In this document: piece after piece, positions 7,412-17,262 of the stretch
Layout: every line of letters starts with the position of its first letter
Numbering within the stretch: the stretch's first letter is position 1
Assembly: GCA_027489335.1 (NCBI GenBank)
Contig: JAIXZX010000001.1
Location: 62,001-126,000, forward strand
Direction: 5' to 3'
Length of the DNA stretch: 64,000 nt
Source of the DNA: Caulobacteraceae bacterium
Lineage (GTDB): Bacteria > Pseudomonadota > Alphaproteobacteria > Caulobacterales > Caulobacteraceae
Made by a program: the position numbers and the translations under genes
The notes under the pieces: generated by a model
The model's input: only the letters and a program-made list of their open reading frames with translations
What the model was told of the DNA's origin: nothing
Database searches by the model: none

Positions 7412-9217
7412 CTAGTCCGCGTCCATCTTCAGGGCGGCGATGAAGGCTTCCTGCGGGATCTCCACCTTGCCGAACTGGCGCATACGCTTCTTGCCGGCCT
7501 TCTGCTTGTCCAGCAGCTTGCGCTTGCGGCTGGCGTCACCGCCGTAGCACTTGGCCGTCACGTCCTTGCGCAGGGCGCGGATGGTCTCGCGGGCGATGAT
7601 ACGCCCGCCGATGGCCGCCTGGATCGGGATCTGGAACTGGTGGGGCGGGATCAGGTCCTTCATCCGTTCCACCATGGCGCGGCCGCGCATCTCGGCGCGG
7701 TTGCGGTGGACCAGCATGGAGAGCGCGTCCACCGGCTCGGCGTTCACCAGGATCGACATCTTCACCAGGTCGCCCACCCGGTACTCCTCGATCTGGTAGT
7801 CGAAGGAGGCGTAGCCCTTGGAGATGGACTTCAGGCGGTCATAGAAGTCGAACACCACCTCGTTCAGGGGCAGGTCGTAGACCACCAGGGCGCGGGAACC
7901 CACATAGGACAGCTCCCGCTGCTCGCCGCGGCGGTCCTGGCAGAGCTTGATGATCGAGCCCAGGTGTTCGTCAGGCGTCAGGATGGTGGCCTTGATCCAG
8001 GGCTCAGCGATGGTGTCGATGCGCACCGGATCGGGCAGGTCGGCGGGGTTGTGGAGCTCCATCTCCTCGCCATTGGTCAGCTGCACGCGATAGACCACGC
8101 TGGGCGCCGTGGCGATCAGATCGAGGTCGAACTCGCGGCTCAGCCGCTCCTGAATGATCTCCAGATGCAGCAGGCCCAGGAATCCGCAGCGGAAGCCGAA
8201 GCCGAGCGCAGCACTGGTCTCCATCTCATAGGAGAAGCTGGCGTCGTTCAGGCGCAGGCGGCCGATGGCCGCGCGCAGGTCCTCGAAGTCGTTGGCGTCC
8301 ACCGGGAAGAGGCCGCAGAACACCACCGGCTGGGCCTCGCGGAAGCCGGTCAGGGCCTGGGCGGTGGGGCGCTTTTCGTCGGTGATGGTGTCGCCGACGG
8401 CGGCGTCGGCCACTTCCTTGATCTGGGCGGTGATGAAGCCGATCTCGCCGGGGCCCAGCTCCTCGGTCTCGGTCTGTTTCGGCAGGAAGACGCCCAGCCG
8501 GTCCACCTGATAGGTGGAGCCGTTCTGCATCATCTTGACCTTCTGGCCCGCCTTCAGCGTGCCGTCGATCACGCGCACCAGAACGATGACGCCGAGATAG
8601 GCGTCGTACCAGGCGTCGACCAGCAGGGCCTTCAGCGGCGCATCCCGGTCCCCCTTGGGCGCCGGCAGGCGGGTGACGATGGCCTCCAGCAGATCGGCGA
8701 TGCCCACCCCAGTCTTGGCCGAACAGAGGATGGCGTCGCTAGCGTCAATGCCGATGACGTCCTCGATCTGCTCGCGCACCCGCTCGGGCTCAGAAGCCGG
8801 CAGGTCGATCTTGTTCAGGACCGGCACGATCTCGTGGTTGTTGTCGATGGCCTGATAGACATTGGCCAGCGTCTGGGCCTCGACGCCCTGGCTGGAGTCT
8901 ACCACCAGGATGGAGCCCTCGCAGGCGGCCAGGGACCGGCTGACCTCATAGGCGAAGTCCACGTGGCCGGGCGTGTCCATCAGGTTCAGGACATAGGTCT
9001 CGCCGTCCTTGGCCTTGTAGTTCAGACGCACCGTCTGGGCCTTGATGGTGATGCCCCGCTCGCGCTCGATCTCCATGGAGTCGAGCACCTGCTCCTTCAT
9101 CTCACGCTGGGTGAGGCCGCCGGTCTCCTGGATGAGCCGGTCGGACAGGGTGGATTTGCCGTGGTCGATGTGAGCCACGATGGAGAAGTTGCGGATGCGC
9201 GAGAGCGGGGTCGACAT
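7412..9217 (-). CDS. lepA: Elongation factor 4 (LepA)
   Basis: A 601-residue translational GTPase, the normal length for LepA. G1 (AHIDHGKST), G3 (DTPGH) and G4 (NKIDLP) are intact, followed by the EF-G-like domains and the LepA-specific C-terminal domain with [20 protein letters not shown]. LepA binds the ribosome, can promote back-translocation in vitro and affects 30S biogenesis in vivo. The start [18 protein letters not shown] is standard. The nitrilase gene follows closely on the same strand (25 bases), possibly cotranscribed. Confidence 0.97.
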   Translation of the reverse strand: MSTPLSRIRNFSIVAHIDHGKSTLSDRLIQETGGLTQREMKEQVLDSMEIERERGITIKAQTVRLNYKAKDGETYVLNLMDTPGHVDFAYEVSRSLAACEGSILVVDSSQGVEAQTLANVYQAIDNNHEIVPVLNKIDLPASEPERVREQIEDVIGIDASDAILCSAKTGVGIADLLEAIVTRLPAPKGDRDAPLKALLVDAWYDAYLGVIVLVRVIDGTLKAGQKVKMMQNGSTYQVDRLGVFLPKQTETEELGPGEIGFITAQIKEVADAAVGDTITDEKRPTAQALTGFREAQPVVFCGLFPVDANDFEDLRAAIGRLRLNDASFSYEMETSAALGFGFRCGFLGLLHLEIIQERLSREFDLDLIATAPSVVYRVQLTNGEEMELHNPADLPDPVRIDTIAEPWIKATILTPDEHLGSIIKLCQDRRGEQRELSYVGSRALVVYDLPLNEVVFDFYDRLKSISKGYASFDYQIEEYRVGDLVKMSILVNAEPVDALSMLVHRNRAEMRGRAMVERMKDLIPPHQFQIPIQAAIGGRIIARETIRALRKDVTAKCYGGDASRKRKLLDKQKAGKKRMRQFGKVEIPQEAFIAALKMDAD

Positions 9218-9265
9218 GGCCCCGCCTCTAGCACACCTGTGAAATTCCGCGAGGGGCGAAGGGCC

Positions 9266-9913
9266 TCAGTCGCCCATGCCCAGCGTCTGGGGCCTGACGC
9301 TGACCTTGGCCACCACGTGCTCCTGATAGGACGGCCGCGCGCAGAGCCGCTGATGCCAGGCTTCCATGGCCGGCAGATTCGGACGTTCCAGCGCGTCGGG
9401 AATGCGGAACCAGCGATGGACGATGACGCCCAGGGCCAGGTCGGCGACGCTGAATTGCTCGCCCACGACGAAGGTCTGGTCCTTCAGCTGGGCGTCGAGC
9501 ACGGCGAAGGTCTCGGCCGCCGCCCTAATGGTCCTGGCCATTTCGGCCGGGTCAGGCTCCGCGCGCCGATAGGCGGTCCGCACCGGGCCGATCACCCGGC
9601 CAGGGGCGGCCGACCAGTCCATCCAGGCCTCCGCCTGCCAGCGCGCAGCGTCATCGGTCGGCCAGAGCCCCGCCTGCGGCCAATTGGTGGCCAACCAGCG
9701 GATGATGGTGTTGGATTCCCAAAGGCTGAAGCCGTCTTCCCGGGTGATCGCCGGAATGCGGCCGTGCGGGCTGAGCGCGCGATAGGCCGGGTCGTCCCCG
9801 CCGCCAAACCGCCCGCCCCAGTCGCGCCGTCGGTGGGTGACACCCGCCTCGGCCAGAGCCCACAAGACCCGCGCCGTGGCCGATGAATCCGCCCGCCCCC
9901 AGACCGTCAGCAT
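9266..9913 (-). CDS. Glutathione S-transferase family protein
   Basis: A 215-residue protein with an N-terminal thioredoxin-like domain (MLTVWGRADSSATARVLWAL, cis-proline region RIPAI, then the glutathione gamma-glutamyl site DGFSLWESNTII) and an all-helical C-terminal domain with the N-capping motif FSVADLALGV. The active-site serine is probably within ADSSATAR. It belongs to the broad bacterial GST class; the electrophilic substrate is unknown. It lies 48 bases upstream of lepA on the same strand. Confidence 0.85.
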   Translation of the reverse strand: MLTVWGRADSSATARVLWALAEAGVTHRRRDWGGRFGGGDDPAYRALSPHGRIPAITREDGFSLWESNTIIRWLATNWPQAGLWPTDDAARWQAEAWMDWSAAPGRVIGPVRTAYRRAEPDPAEMARTIRAAAETFAVLDAQLKDQTFVVGEQFSVADLALGVIVHRWFRIPDALERPNLPAMEAWHQRLCARPSYQEHVVAKVSVRPQTLGMGD

Positions 9914-10101
9914 GCACCCACCCCCTAGCTGTCTCCGCGGCCCGCAGAATGGGGCATGGCCTGAGACAGCCTGTTGGCGTCCCGGCCACGGGCACGGCGG
10001 ACAACAGGCGGGCCTGTCGTTCCCCCCGCCACACGAAGGGGGCTGGACGGAACCCGAAAAGCCGATGACTTTCGCCCTCGCGCCAGGGAGAGGCTTGCAA
10101 A

Positions 10102-11196
10102 ATGAACGGCTTGTGGGACTCGATCGCCTACTTCTTCGACTCCAACGCCCTGAACCCCCACGGCATCTGTCTGATGTGGCGGCCGGAGCTGATCTGGACC
10201 CATGCCATCTCCGATATTCTGATCGGGATCGCCTACTTCTCCATCCCCTTGGCGCTGGGGGTCTTCCTCTGGCATCGGCGCGACGTGAAGTTCAGCTGGG
10301 CGATCTGGATGTTCGTCGGCTTCATCATGCTGTGCGGCGTCACCCACTTCATGATGGTCTGGACCTTGTGGAACCCGGACTACGGGATCGAGGCCCTGAT
10401 CAAAGCCGCCACCGCGGCGGTTTCGGTGGTGACAGCCTTTGCGCTCTGGCCCCTCCTGCCCCGGGTCATCGCCCTGCCCTCGCCCATGGAACTTGAACGC
10501 CGTATCGCCGAGCGGGATGCGGCGCTCGCCGAACTGCGGGCGGCCATGGACACCATGGTGGAGATGCGCGAGCACGAAGCCCGCCAGAAGCTGCTGCTGG
10601 ACGAGCTGAATCACCGGGTGAAGAACACCCTGGCCTCGGTCCAGTCGATCGCCGTCCAGACCCTGAGCCGCGAGGCCGAGCCTGAAGTCGCCAAGGCGAC
10701 CTTCGTCGAGCGCCTGATGGCGCTCTCCTCGACCCACAACCTGCTGGTCAAGCGCAGCTGGGAGGGCGCGTCCTTCGCAGACCTGGCCGAGGCGAGCCTG
10801 GGCCACTACGGCCAGCCCTTCACCCTGGAGGGTCCCGACCTGGTCATGGCCCCGAACACGGCCGTCAGCCTGGGGATGGCCCTGCATGAACTGGCCACCA
10901 ACGCCCTGAAGTATGGCGCCTGGTCTCAGGGGGGCGAGGTCCGCATCACCACCCGCCTTGCACCGTCCGACGATGAGACGACGATCATCTGGCAGGAATT
11001 CGGCGGCCCAGCCGTGGCAGCGCCCGGACGGCGCGGCTTTGGATCCCGCCTGCTGGAGCGGGGCGTCGCCGGTGAGCTGGGCGGTCGGGTCGAGCTCGAC
11101 TTCGGTCCGAACGGCCTGACCTGCACGATCAGCACGCCGATCAGCCGCGCCCTGCACCCTGACGACTGGACCTTCCCCACCGCCGCCCTGGCCTGA
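10102..11196 (+). CDS. HWE-family histidine kinase with an ethylene-receptor-like sensor domain
   Basis: A 364-residue membrane sensor kinase. Residues 30-125 hold three hydrophobic helices that align without gaps to the ethylene-binding domain of plant ETR1, as I recall that sequence. D38, Y45, I48, P49, I75, C78 and H82 fall at the ETR1 copper/ethylene positions D25, Y32, I35, P36, I62, C65 and H69, a constant offset of 13; the blocks ISDILIGIAYFSIPL and FIMLCGVTHF are the clearest. A short coiled coil (about 129-165) leads to the H box with H171 (ELNHRVKNTL), an N box with H262 (ALHELATNALKYGA) and the W297-Q-E299 motif that defines HWE kinases. The response regulator is not adjacent. Confidence 0.85.
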   Translation: MNGLWDSIAYFFDSNALNPHGICLMWRPELIWTHAISDILIGIAYFSIPLALGVFLWHRRDVKFSWAIWMFVGFIMLCGVTHFMMVWTLWNPDYGIEALIKAATAAVSVVTAFALWPLLPRVIALPSPMELERRIAERDAALAELRAAMDTMVEMREHEARQKLLLDELNHRVKNTLASVQSIAVQTLSREAEPEVAKATFVERLMALSSTHNLLVKRSWEGASFADLAEASLGHYGQPFTLEGPDLVMAPNTAVSLGMALHELATNALKYGAWSQGGEVRITTRLAPSDDETTIIWQEFGGPAVAAPGRRGFGSRLLERGVAGELGGRVELDFGPNGLTCTISTPISRALHPDDWTFPTAALA

Positions 11197-11268
11197 GGCG
11201 CGCCAGAGGGTTTCGATGGCGTATGGCCGCATCGCCGTGACATGCTCCGCACCCAGCCGGAGATTCAG

Positions 11269-12552
11269 ATGTTCAGATCGCTCAGCCTCTACGTGCTCGC
11301 CGCCCTGGTCGGCGGGCTTGTCCTGGGCGCGGTCATCCATGCGGCGGAGTCGCCGGTCCTGACCACAGGGGCGGAGACCTTCGAGGCGGTCGGGGCCCTG
11401 TGGCTGAACGCCCTGCGCATGACCATCGTCCCCCTGGTCTTCTCCCTGCTGGTCACCGGCGTCGCCTCGGCCGCCGACGCGGCCGCCACCGGCCGTCTGG
11501 CGGCGCGGGCCTTTGCGATCTTCGCCGCGGTCCTGGTGGTCGCCGCCCTCTATGGGGCGGGCGCCATGAACGGCTTCCTGGCGCTGTGGCCCATCGATCC
11601 GGCGGGCGCCGCGGCCCTGACCAGCGCGGCCCAGGCCGGCGAGGTGGTCGCCACCCCCACCGGCTTCCGCGAATGGCTGCCGACCCTGGCCCCGGCCAAT
11701 CCGGTCCGCGCCGCCGCCGAGGACGCCATCCTGCAGATCGTGGTCTTCGGCCTGATCTTCGGCTTCGCCGCCACCCGCCTGCGCCACGACCTGCGCACCC
11801 CGCTGATCGCCTTCTTCCGGGCCATCTCGGAGACCATGATCATCATCGTGCGCTGGGTGCTGGTGGCAGCGCCGGTAGGCGTCTTCGCGCTCGCCCTGGG
11901 CATCGGCCTGCGCACCGGCCTGGATGCGGCCGGCGTCCTGACCCAGTACGTCCTCATGGTCTCAGCCGTGGCCATCGGCGCGCTGATCATCCCCTACGCC
12001 CTGGTGGCCATTCTGCGCGGCCAGGACCTAGGTCGCTTCGCCCGGGCCTGCGCGCCGGTGCAGGTCCTGGCCTTCAGCACGCAGAGCTCGCTCGCCTGCC
12101 TGCCGGCCATGGTGGAGCGCACCCGGGATGAGCTGGGCGGCTCGGCCAGGGTGACCGGCGTGGTCCTGCCGCTGGCGGTGGCGGTGTTCCGCATGACGAG
12201 CCCGGTGGCCAACCTCGCCGTAGCCTTCTTCATCGTCCGTCTCTACGGGCTGGAACCCGGGGGCGGCCAGATCGCCGCGGCCATCGCCGTCTCCCTGGCG
12301 GTCAGCATCGGGACCGTGGGCCTGCCGGGCCAAATCTCCTTCTTCACCAGCATGGCGCCCATCTGCCTGGCGCTGGGCGCGCCCCTGGAGATCCTGGCCA
12401 TCCTGCTGGCGGTGGAGGTGATCCCCGACATCTTCCGCACCGTGGGCAATGTCACCGCCGACATGGCCGTGGCCGCCGTGGTGGCAGAGCCCACTGACCC
12501 TGCGGAGGCAGACGACGCACGCATCCCTCCGCAGACTTCAGGCGTAGTCTAG
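11269..12552 (+). CDS. Divergent dicarboxylate/amino acid:cation symporter (DAACS family)
   Basis: A 427-residue inner-membrane symporter related to GltP/DctA. The serine-rich hairpin is AFSTQSSLACLPA and helix 8 carries PDIFRTVGNVTADMAVA, close to the family D-x-x-R-T-x-x-N-V motif. The NMDGT cation/substrate motif of helix 7 is replaced by FRMTSP, so ion coupling or substrate probably differs from classical members. I chose the ATG at 11269, preceded by CCGGAG at good distance, over an ATG nine codons upstream that has no ribosome site. It follows the ethylene-receptor-like kinase by 72 bases. Confidence 0.8.
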   Translation: MFRSLSLYVLAALVGGLVLGAVIHAAESPVLTTGAETFEAVGALWLNALRMTIVPLVFSLLVTGVASAADAAATGRLAARAFAIFAAVLVVAALYGAGAMNGFLALWPIDPAGAAALTSAAQAGEVVATPTGFREWLPTLAPANPVRAAAEDAILQIVVFGLIFGFAATRLRHDLRTPLIAFFRAISETMIIIVRWVLVAAPVGVFALALGIGLRTGLDAAGVLTQYVLMVSAVAIGALIIPYALVAILRGQDLGRFARACAPVQVLAFSTQSSLACLPAMVERTRDELGGSARVTGVVLPLAVAVFRMTSPVANLAVAFFIVRLYGLEPGGGQIAAAIAVSLAVSIGTVGLPGQISFFTSMAPICLALGAPLEILAILLAVEVIPDIFRTVGNVTADMAVAAVVAEPTDPAEADDARIPPQTSGVV

Positions 12553-12591
12553 GGCGAGAGGCGTCGCCGACGCCGGAAGACGGAGACGCCT

Positions 12592-13383
12592 GTGCCCCTC
12601 TGGCAACTGCTGGCCTTCAACGCCCTTGTCCTGGTCGCCGCCTATCTGGTGCTGTGGGTCATCGCCGTCCGTCTGCGCGACGTCAGCTTCATCGACGCCT
12701 GGTGGCCCACGGGCATGGCGCTCCTGGCCTGGACCAGCATGGCCCTGTCTGGCGGATCCGGACTACACGGCTGGATCCTCGCCCTGCTGGTCACCGCCTG
12801 GGCCCTGCGGCTTGGGCCGCATCTGTTGCGCCGCTGGCGGGCCCACGGCGCCGATCGCCGGTATGAAGAGATGCTGGCCGACGGTCAGGCCCGCGGCTGG
12901 AGCTTTGGGCTTTCGGCTCTGATCTTCGTCTTCGCCCCGCAGATGCCCCTGCAGCTCCTGGTCGCCTTGCCCGTCCAGATGGGGCAGGTGGAGACACCGC
13001 TGGGCCTCGGTCCCCTGGCGATCATCGGTGCGGCGCTCGCTCTGTTTGGCCTGATCTTCGAGGCCATCGGCGATGCGCAGCTCGACCGGTTCAAGTCCGA
13101 CCCGGCCAATAGGGGCAAGGTGCTCGACACGGGCCTGTGGCGCTACACCCGCCACCCCAACTATTTCGGCGACGCCTGCCTGTGGTGGGGGCTCTATCTG
13201 GTGGCCGCCGAAACAGGCCTCGGACTCTGGTCCTTCCTGGGTCCCATCCTGATCACCTTCCTGCTCACCAAGGGCAGCGGCGCGCCGACGGTGGAAAAGG
13301 GGATGGAGAACCGGCGGCCGGAATACGCGGCCTATATCCGCCGAACCTCCGGCTTCATTCCCTGGCCGCCCCGCAAGGACTGA
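12592..13383 (+). CDS. DUF1295 family membrane protein (steroid 5-alpha-reductase fold)
   Basis: A 263-residue polytopic membrane protein of the DUF1295 family, related to steroid 5-alpha reductases and isoprenylcysteine methyltransferases. Conserved elements include FIDAWWP near the N-terminus and the C-terminal block LDTGLWRYTRHPNYFGDACLWW, followed by the KGMENRRPEYAAYI motif; the latter two bind NADPH or a related cofactor in homologues. The bacterial substrate is unknown. Translation begins at a GTG. It is about 40 bases after the symporter and 71 bases before the penicillin acylase gene, all on the same strand. Confidence 0.85.
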   Translation: MPLWQLLAFNALVLVAAYLVLWVIAVRLRDVSFIDAWWPTGMALLAWTSMALSGGSGLHGWILALLVTAWALRLGPHLLRRWRAHGADRRYEEMLADGQARGWSFGLSALIFVFAPQMPLQLLVALPVQMGQVETPLGLGPLAIIGAALALFGLIFEAIGDAQLDRFKSDPANRGKVLDTGLWRYTRHPNYFGDACLWWGLYLVAAETGLGLWSFLGPILITFLLTKGSGAPTVEKGMENRRPEYAAYIRRTSGFIPWPPRKD

Positions 13384-13454
13384 GCGCGGCGCATTGCCAC
13401 GACGATGCCCAGCCGCTTAGCTGCCCGGAACGAGAAGAACAGGGAGCGACGGCG

Positions 13455-15830
13455 ATGGGACGGAACCTCGGACGAGGCGCAAGGCGCAGCCTGCTGGGTC
13501 TGGCGCTGGCCAGCCTGGCCGTGCAGGCCGCCGCCGAGCCCGCCCGCAGCAACCATCAGGTGGCGGGGCTTGAAGCGCCGGCCGAGATTCTCGTGGACCG
13601 CTGGGGCATCTCCCACATCTACGCGGCCAGCGTCCGAGACGCCTTTTTCCTGCAAGGCTACAATGTCGCCCGCGACCGGCTCTGGCAGATCGACCTGTGG
13701 CGCAAGCGCGGTCTGGGCCTGCTGGCCGAGGACTTCGGCCCGGACTTCGCCGCCCAGGACCGGGCGTCGCGCCTGTTCCTCTATAGGGGCGACATGGACG
13801 CCGAATGGGCCGCCTACGGGCCGCCGGCCAAGGGCTATGCCGAGGCCTTCACCGCCGGGATCAACGCCTTCGTCGGCGAGATCCAGGGCGGCGCCCGCCC
13901 CCTGCCCGAAGAGTTCCAGATCGCTGGGACCACCCCAGATCTTTGGGCGCCGGAAGATGTGGTGCGCATCCGCAGCCATGGCCTGACCCGCAACACCGCC
14001 GCCGAGGTGGAGCGCGCCCGCATCACCTGCGCGGCGGGGCTCGAAGCCAACGCCCTCAATCGCCGGCTGGAGCCGGACCATAGGCTGAGCATCCCCGAGG
14101 GTCTCGACCCGTGCGAAATCCCGGTCGACGTCCTCAGGGACTACCGGCTCGCCACCCAAGGGGTGACCTTCAAATCCGGCCAGGTGGTGGCGCTCGCCGA
14201 GGACATCCCGGCCGACGCCATCGGCTCCAACAACTGGACGGTCGCGCCGTCTCGCACCGCAACCGGTCGACCGATCCTGGCCAATGACCCGCATCGGGCG
14301 CACGGCGTGCCCTCCCTGCGCTACATCGTCCATATGGAGGCGCCGGGCTTTTCGGCCATCGGCGCCGGCGAGCCGGCCCTGCCGGGCATCTCCATCGGCC
14401 ACAACGGGACCATCGCTTTTGGCCTGACCATCTTCCCGGCCGACCAGGAAGACCTCTATGTCTATGAGACCGACCCCGCCGATCCCAACCGCTACCGCTA
14501 TGGCGAGGGCTGGGCGGCCATGGAGGTGGTCACCGAAACCGTTGACGTCGCAGGCCAGGCCCCGCGGACGGTGGAGCTGAAGTTCACCCGGCACGGTCCC
14601 TTGGTGTTCGAAGATGCGAAGGCCAATCGCGCCTACGCGGTTCGCAGCGTCTGGAGCGACCCTGGCACCTCGGCCTATTTCGGCTCGGCCGACTACATGA
14701 CCGCGCAGAACTGGACCGAATTCTCCACCGCCATGGGCCGGTTCGGGACGCCCAGCGAAAACCAGGTCTTTGCCGACACCGCCGGCAATATCGGCTGGAT
14801 CGCGGCGGGCCGCGTGCCGGTGCGCCAAGGCTGGGATGGCCTGATGCCCGTCCCCGGCGACGGCCGCTATGAGTGGCAAGGCTTCCTGGACGCCGCCGAC
14901 CTGCCCAGCCGCTACAATCCCGCGCAGGGCTGGCTGGCCAGCGCCAACCAGTTCAACCTGCCCGAAGACTACCCGGCCGACCGTGTTGTCGGTTTCGAGT
15001 GGTCGAACGCCGCCAGAATGACCCGCATCAGTCAGGTTCTCGAGGCGGACGCCTCGGTGACTCTGGCTGACGCCATGGCCCTGCAGACCGACCCCACCAA
15101 CGTCACCGCCGCCGACCTCATTCCTCTGCTGAGCGACATCAATGCGCCGGCGCCGCGGCTGGCCCAGGCCATCGCCCTGCTGAAGGGCTGGGACGGCCGG
15201 ACCGAGGCCGATAGCGCGGCCGCGGCCCTCTATGAGGTCTGGCTGTTCAAGCATCTGGGTCAGGCCACCGTGCAGGCCGCCGCGCCGGCCGCGGCCCGCG
15301 CCCTGATCGGCGGGGGCGACCAGCCCGCCATCAGCGCCTATCTGACTGCCGCCAGTCCTGCTGATCGCGCGCCCATCCTGGCCGCGAGCCTCACGGCGGC
15401 CATTGATGAGATCACCGCTAAGCTTGGCCCCGATCTCTCGGCCTGGAAGTGGGGCGATCTGCACCAGGCGCGCTTCGAGCACGCGCTGGCGCCCCTGCTG
15501 GCCGCCGACGCCGCCGAGCGCCTGGCGGTCGGGCCCGCCCCCATGGCCGGGACCATGCTGAGCCCCCTGGCGGCCACCTGGCGGCCCAGCGATTATCAGG
15601 TGGTGTCGGGCGCCTCGTTCCGCATGGTCCTGGACGTCGGCGCCTGGGACAACAGCGTGGCGATCAATACGCCGGGCCAATCAGGCGACCCGGCCAGCCC
15701 GCACTATCGCGACCTCTTTCCCCTGTGGGCGAATGGCGACTACGTGCCGCTGCTCTACAGCCGGCCGGCCATCGAGGCGGCGACGGAGACGGTGCTGACG
15801 CTCACGCCTAAATCGGCAGGTGGGCGATGA
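13455..15830 (+). CDS. Penicillin acylase family N-terminal-nucleophile hydrolase
   Basis: A 791-residue exported precursor. A signal peptide (about residues 1-27, ending VQAAAEP) precedes an alpha chain, and the autocleavage site is G257/S258 in AIGSNNWTVAPSR, where S258 becomes the catalytic N-terminal serine of the beta chain. NDPHRAHGVPS and the substrate-pocket segment ISIGHNGTIAFGLT match the family, which includes penicillin G acylase and AHL-lactone (quorum-signal) acylases. Which amide it cleaves cannot be decided. The ATG has GGGAG at good distance. The 3' end overlaps the convergent aldehyde dehydrogenase gene by 23 bases. Confidence 0.9.
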   Translation: MGRNLGRGARRSLLGLALASLAVQAAAEPARSNHQVAGLEAPAEILVDRWGISHIYAASVRDAFFLQGYNVARDRLWQIDLWRKRGLGLLAEDFGPDFAAQDRASRLFLYRGDMDAEWAAYGPPAKGYAEAFTAGINAFVGEIQGGARPLPEEFQIAGTTPDLWAPEDVVRIRSHGLTRNTAAEVERARITCAAGLEANALNRRLEPDHRLSIPEGLDPCEIPVDVLRDYRLATQGVTFKSGQVVALAEDIPADAIGSNNWTVAPSRTATGRPILANDPHRAHGVPSLRYIVHMEAPGFSAIGAGEPALPGISIGHNGTIAFGLTIFPADQEDLYVYETDPADPNRYRYGEGWAAMEVVTETVDVAGQAPRTVELKFTRHGPLVFEDAKANRAYAVRSVWSDPGTSAYFGSADYMTAQNWTEFSTAMGRFGTPSENQVFADTAGNIGWIAAGRVPVRQGWDGLMPVPGDGRYEWQGFLDAADLPSRYNPAQGWLASANQFNLPEDYPADRVVGFEWSNAARMTRISQVLEADASVTLADAMALQTDPTNVTAADLIPLLSDINAPAPRLAQAIALLKGWDGRTEADSAAAALYEVWLFKHLGQATVQAAAPAAARALIGGGDQPAISAYLTAASPADRAPILAASLTAAIDEITAKLGPDLSAWKWGDLHQARFEHALAPLLAADAAERLAVGPAPMAGTMLSPLAATWRPSDYQVVSGASFRMVLDVGAWDNSVAINTPGQSGDPASPHYRDLFPLWANGDYVPLLYSRPAIEAATETVLTLTPKSAGGR

Positions 15831-17262
15831 CCCTCGGCGTCAGATAGGCGTCGATGCCCTCCATGCCGCCCTCGCGGCCATAGCCGCTCTCCTTGACGCC
15901 GCCGAACGGCGCCTCGGGGCCGCCGACGGCGAAGGTGTTGAGGCCGACCATGCCCGCCTCCAGGTTGTGGCCGAGCCAGGCGGCGGTCTCCTGCGAGCGG
16001 GTGAAGGCATAGGCGGCCAGGCCATAGGCGGTGCCATTGGCCCGCGCCATCGCTTCCTCCCGATCGGTGAACGGCGCCAGGATAGCGATGGGGCCAAAGG
16101 GCTCCTCGTGCAGAATCGGGGCGGTCTCGGGCGTGTCGGTCAGGACAGTGGGCCGGTAGAAATAGCCGCGGTTACCCAGCCGCTCGCCGCCGGTGCGCAC
16201 CTGGGCGCCGGCCTCGACCGCGCCGGCCACAGCCGCCTCCACCGCCGCCAGCCGTCGGTCGTGGGCCAGCGGCCCCATCTCGGTGCGCGGGTCCAGGCCA
16301 TCGCCCACCACCAGCTTCTCGGCGCCGGCCACGAAGGCCTCGACCAGCTGGTCGTAGACCTTCGCCTCCACATAAAAGCGGGTGGGCGAGATGCAGACCT
16401 GGCCGGCGTTGCGAAACTTGCCCTGGACCAGGGTCTGGGCGACCTCGATGGGGTCGATATCGGCGAAGACGAGCACCGGCGCATGGCCGCCGAGCTCCAT
16501 GGTGCAGGGCTTCATGTACCGCGCCGCCTGCTGCGCCAACAGCTTGCCCACTGGGACCGAACCGGTGAACGACACCTTGCGGATGATCGGCGAGGCGATC
16601 AGGTGGGCGGAAATCTCCGCCGGCCGCCCGAAGACCAGGTTCAGCACGCCGGCCGGCAGACCCGCATCGGCCAGAGCCTGGGCCAGCGCGACACAGCCGC
16701 CTGGCGCGTCCTCCGGACCTTTGAGGATCATCGAGCACCCGGCGGCCAGCGCGCTGCCGATCTTGCCCGCCGCCTGGGAGGCCGGAAAGTTCCAGGGGGT
16801 GAAGGCCGCGACGGGTCCGATGGGGTGGCGGGTCACGGTCCACATCAGGCCCGGCTGGTTGGCCGGGATCACCCGGCCATAGGCGCGGCGACCTTCCTCG
16901 GCGGCCCATTCGAAGTGCCGGGCGCATCCCTCGACCTCCATCCGCGCCTGGGCCAGAGGCTTGCCCTGTTCGCAGGTGAGGTCGCGGGCGATGGTTTCGG
17001 CCCTGAGGCGGATCAGGGCGGCGGCCCCGCGCAGCACCTCTGAGCGCTGCAGAGGCGTCGTCTGACGCCAGGCGGCGAAGCCAGCCGCTGCGGCCTCGAG
17101 GGCCTCGTCCAGATCGGCCGGGGTCGCCACGGCGTGACGACCTACGGTGCGCTCATCGGCCGGATTGAGAACTTCGAGCCATTCATCCGACCCGCCGGCC
17201 CGCCAGGCCCCGCCGATGAAGAGCGGACGATCCTTCGGCTGGACCTGCGCCTCGGTGATCAA
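15808..17262 (-). CDS. NAD(P)-dependent aldehyde dehydrogenase, succinate-semialdehyde-dehydrogenase type
   Basis: A 484-residue aldehyde dehydrogenase with N158 (TPWNFP), K181, E256 (ELGGHAP) and nucleophile C290 (FRNAGQVCIS), all in place. Overall pattern and length resemble GabD. It starts at a TTG that overlaps the TGA of the upstream 2OG oxygenase (TTGA), with AAGGAG eight bases upstream, so the two proteins are translationally coupled. I infer that it oxidises the aldehyde released when the oxygenase cleaves a guanidino compound: 4-guanidinobutyrate would give succinic semialdehyde, agmatine would give 4-aminobutanal. It is part of the putative guanidino-compound regulon. Confidence 0.85.
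   Translation of the reverse strand: MITEAQVQPKDRPLFIGGAWRAGGSDEWLEVLNPADERTVGRHAVATPADLDEALEAAAAGFAAWRQTTPLQRSEVLRGAAALIRLRAETIARDLTCEQGKPLAQARMEVEGCARHFEWAAEEGRRAYGRVIPANQPGLMWTVTRHPIGPVAAFTPWNFPASQAAGKIGSALAAGCSMILKGPEDAPGGCVALAQALADAGLPAGVLNLVFGRPAEISAHLIASPIIRKVSFTGSVPVGKLLAQQAARYMKPCTMELGGHAPVLVFADIDPIEVAQTLVQGKFRNAGQVCISPTRFYVEAKVYDQLVEAFVAGAEKLVVGDGLDPRTEMGPLAHDRRLAAVEAAVAGAVEAGAQVRTGGERLGNRGYFYRPTVLTDTPETAPILHEEPFGPIAILAPFTDREEAMARANGTAYGLAAYAFTRSQETAAWLGHNLEAGMVGLNTFAVGGPEAPFGGVKESGYGREGGMEGIDAYLTPRVIAHLPI

Noticed and set aside
7202..9886. A long open frame of 894 codons on the plus strand opposite lepA and the GST gene
   Set aside because: It is the antisense shadow of clear lepA and GST coding sequence in GC-rich DNA; its translation is rich in H, G, Q, D and R and has no domain pattern.
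13332..15680. A 782-codon frame opposite the penicillin acylase gene
   Set aside because: It is the antisense shadow of an Nter-nucleophile hydrolase with intact catalytic motifs on the plus strand.
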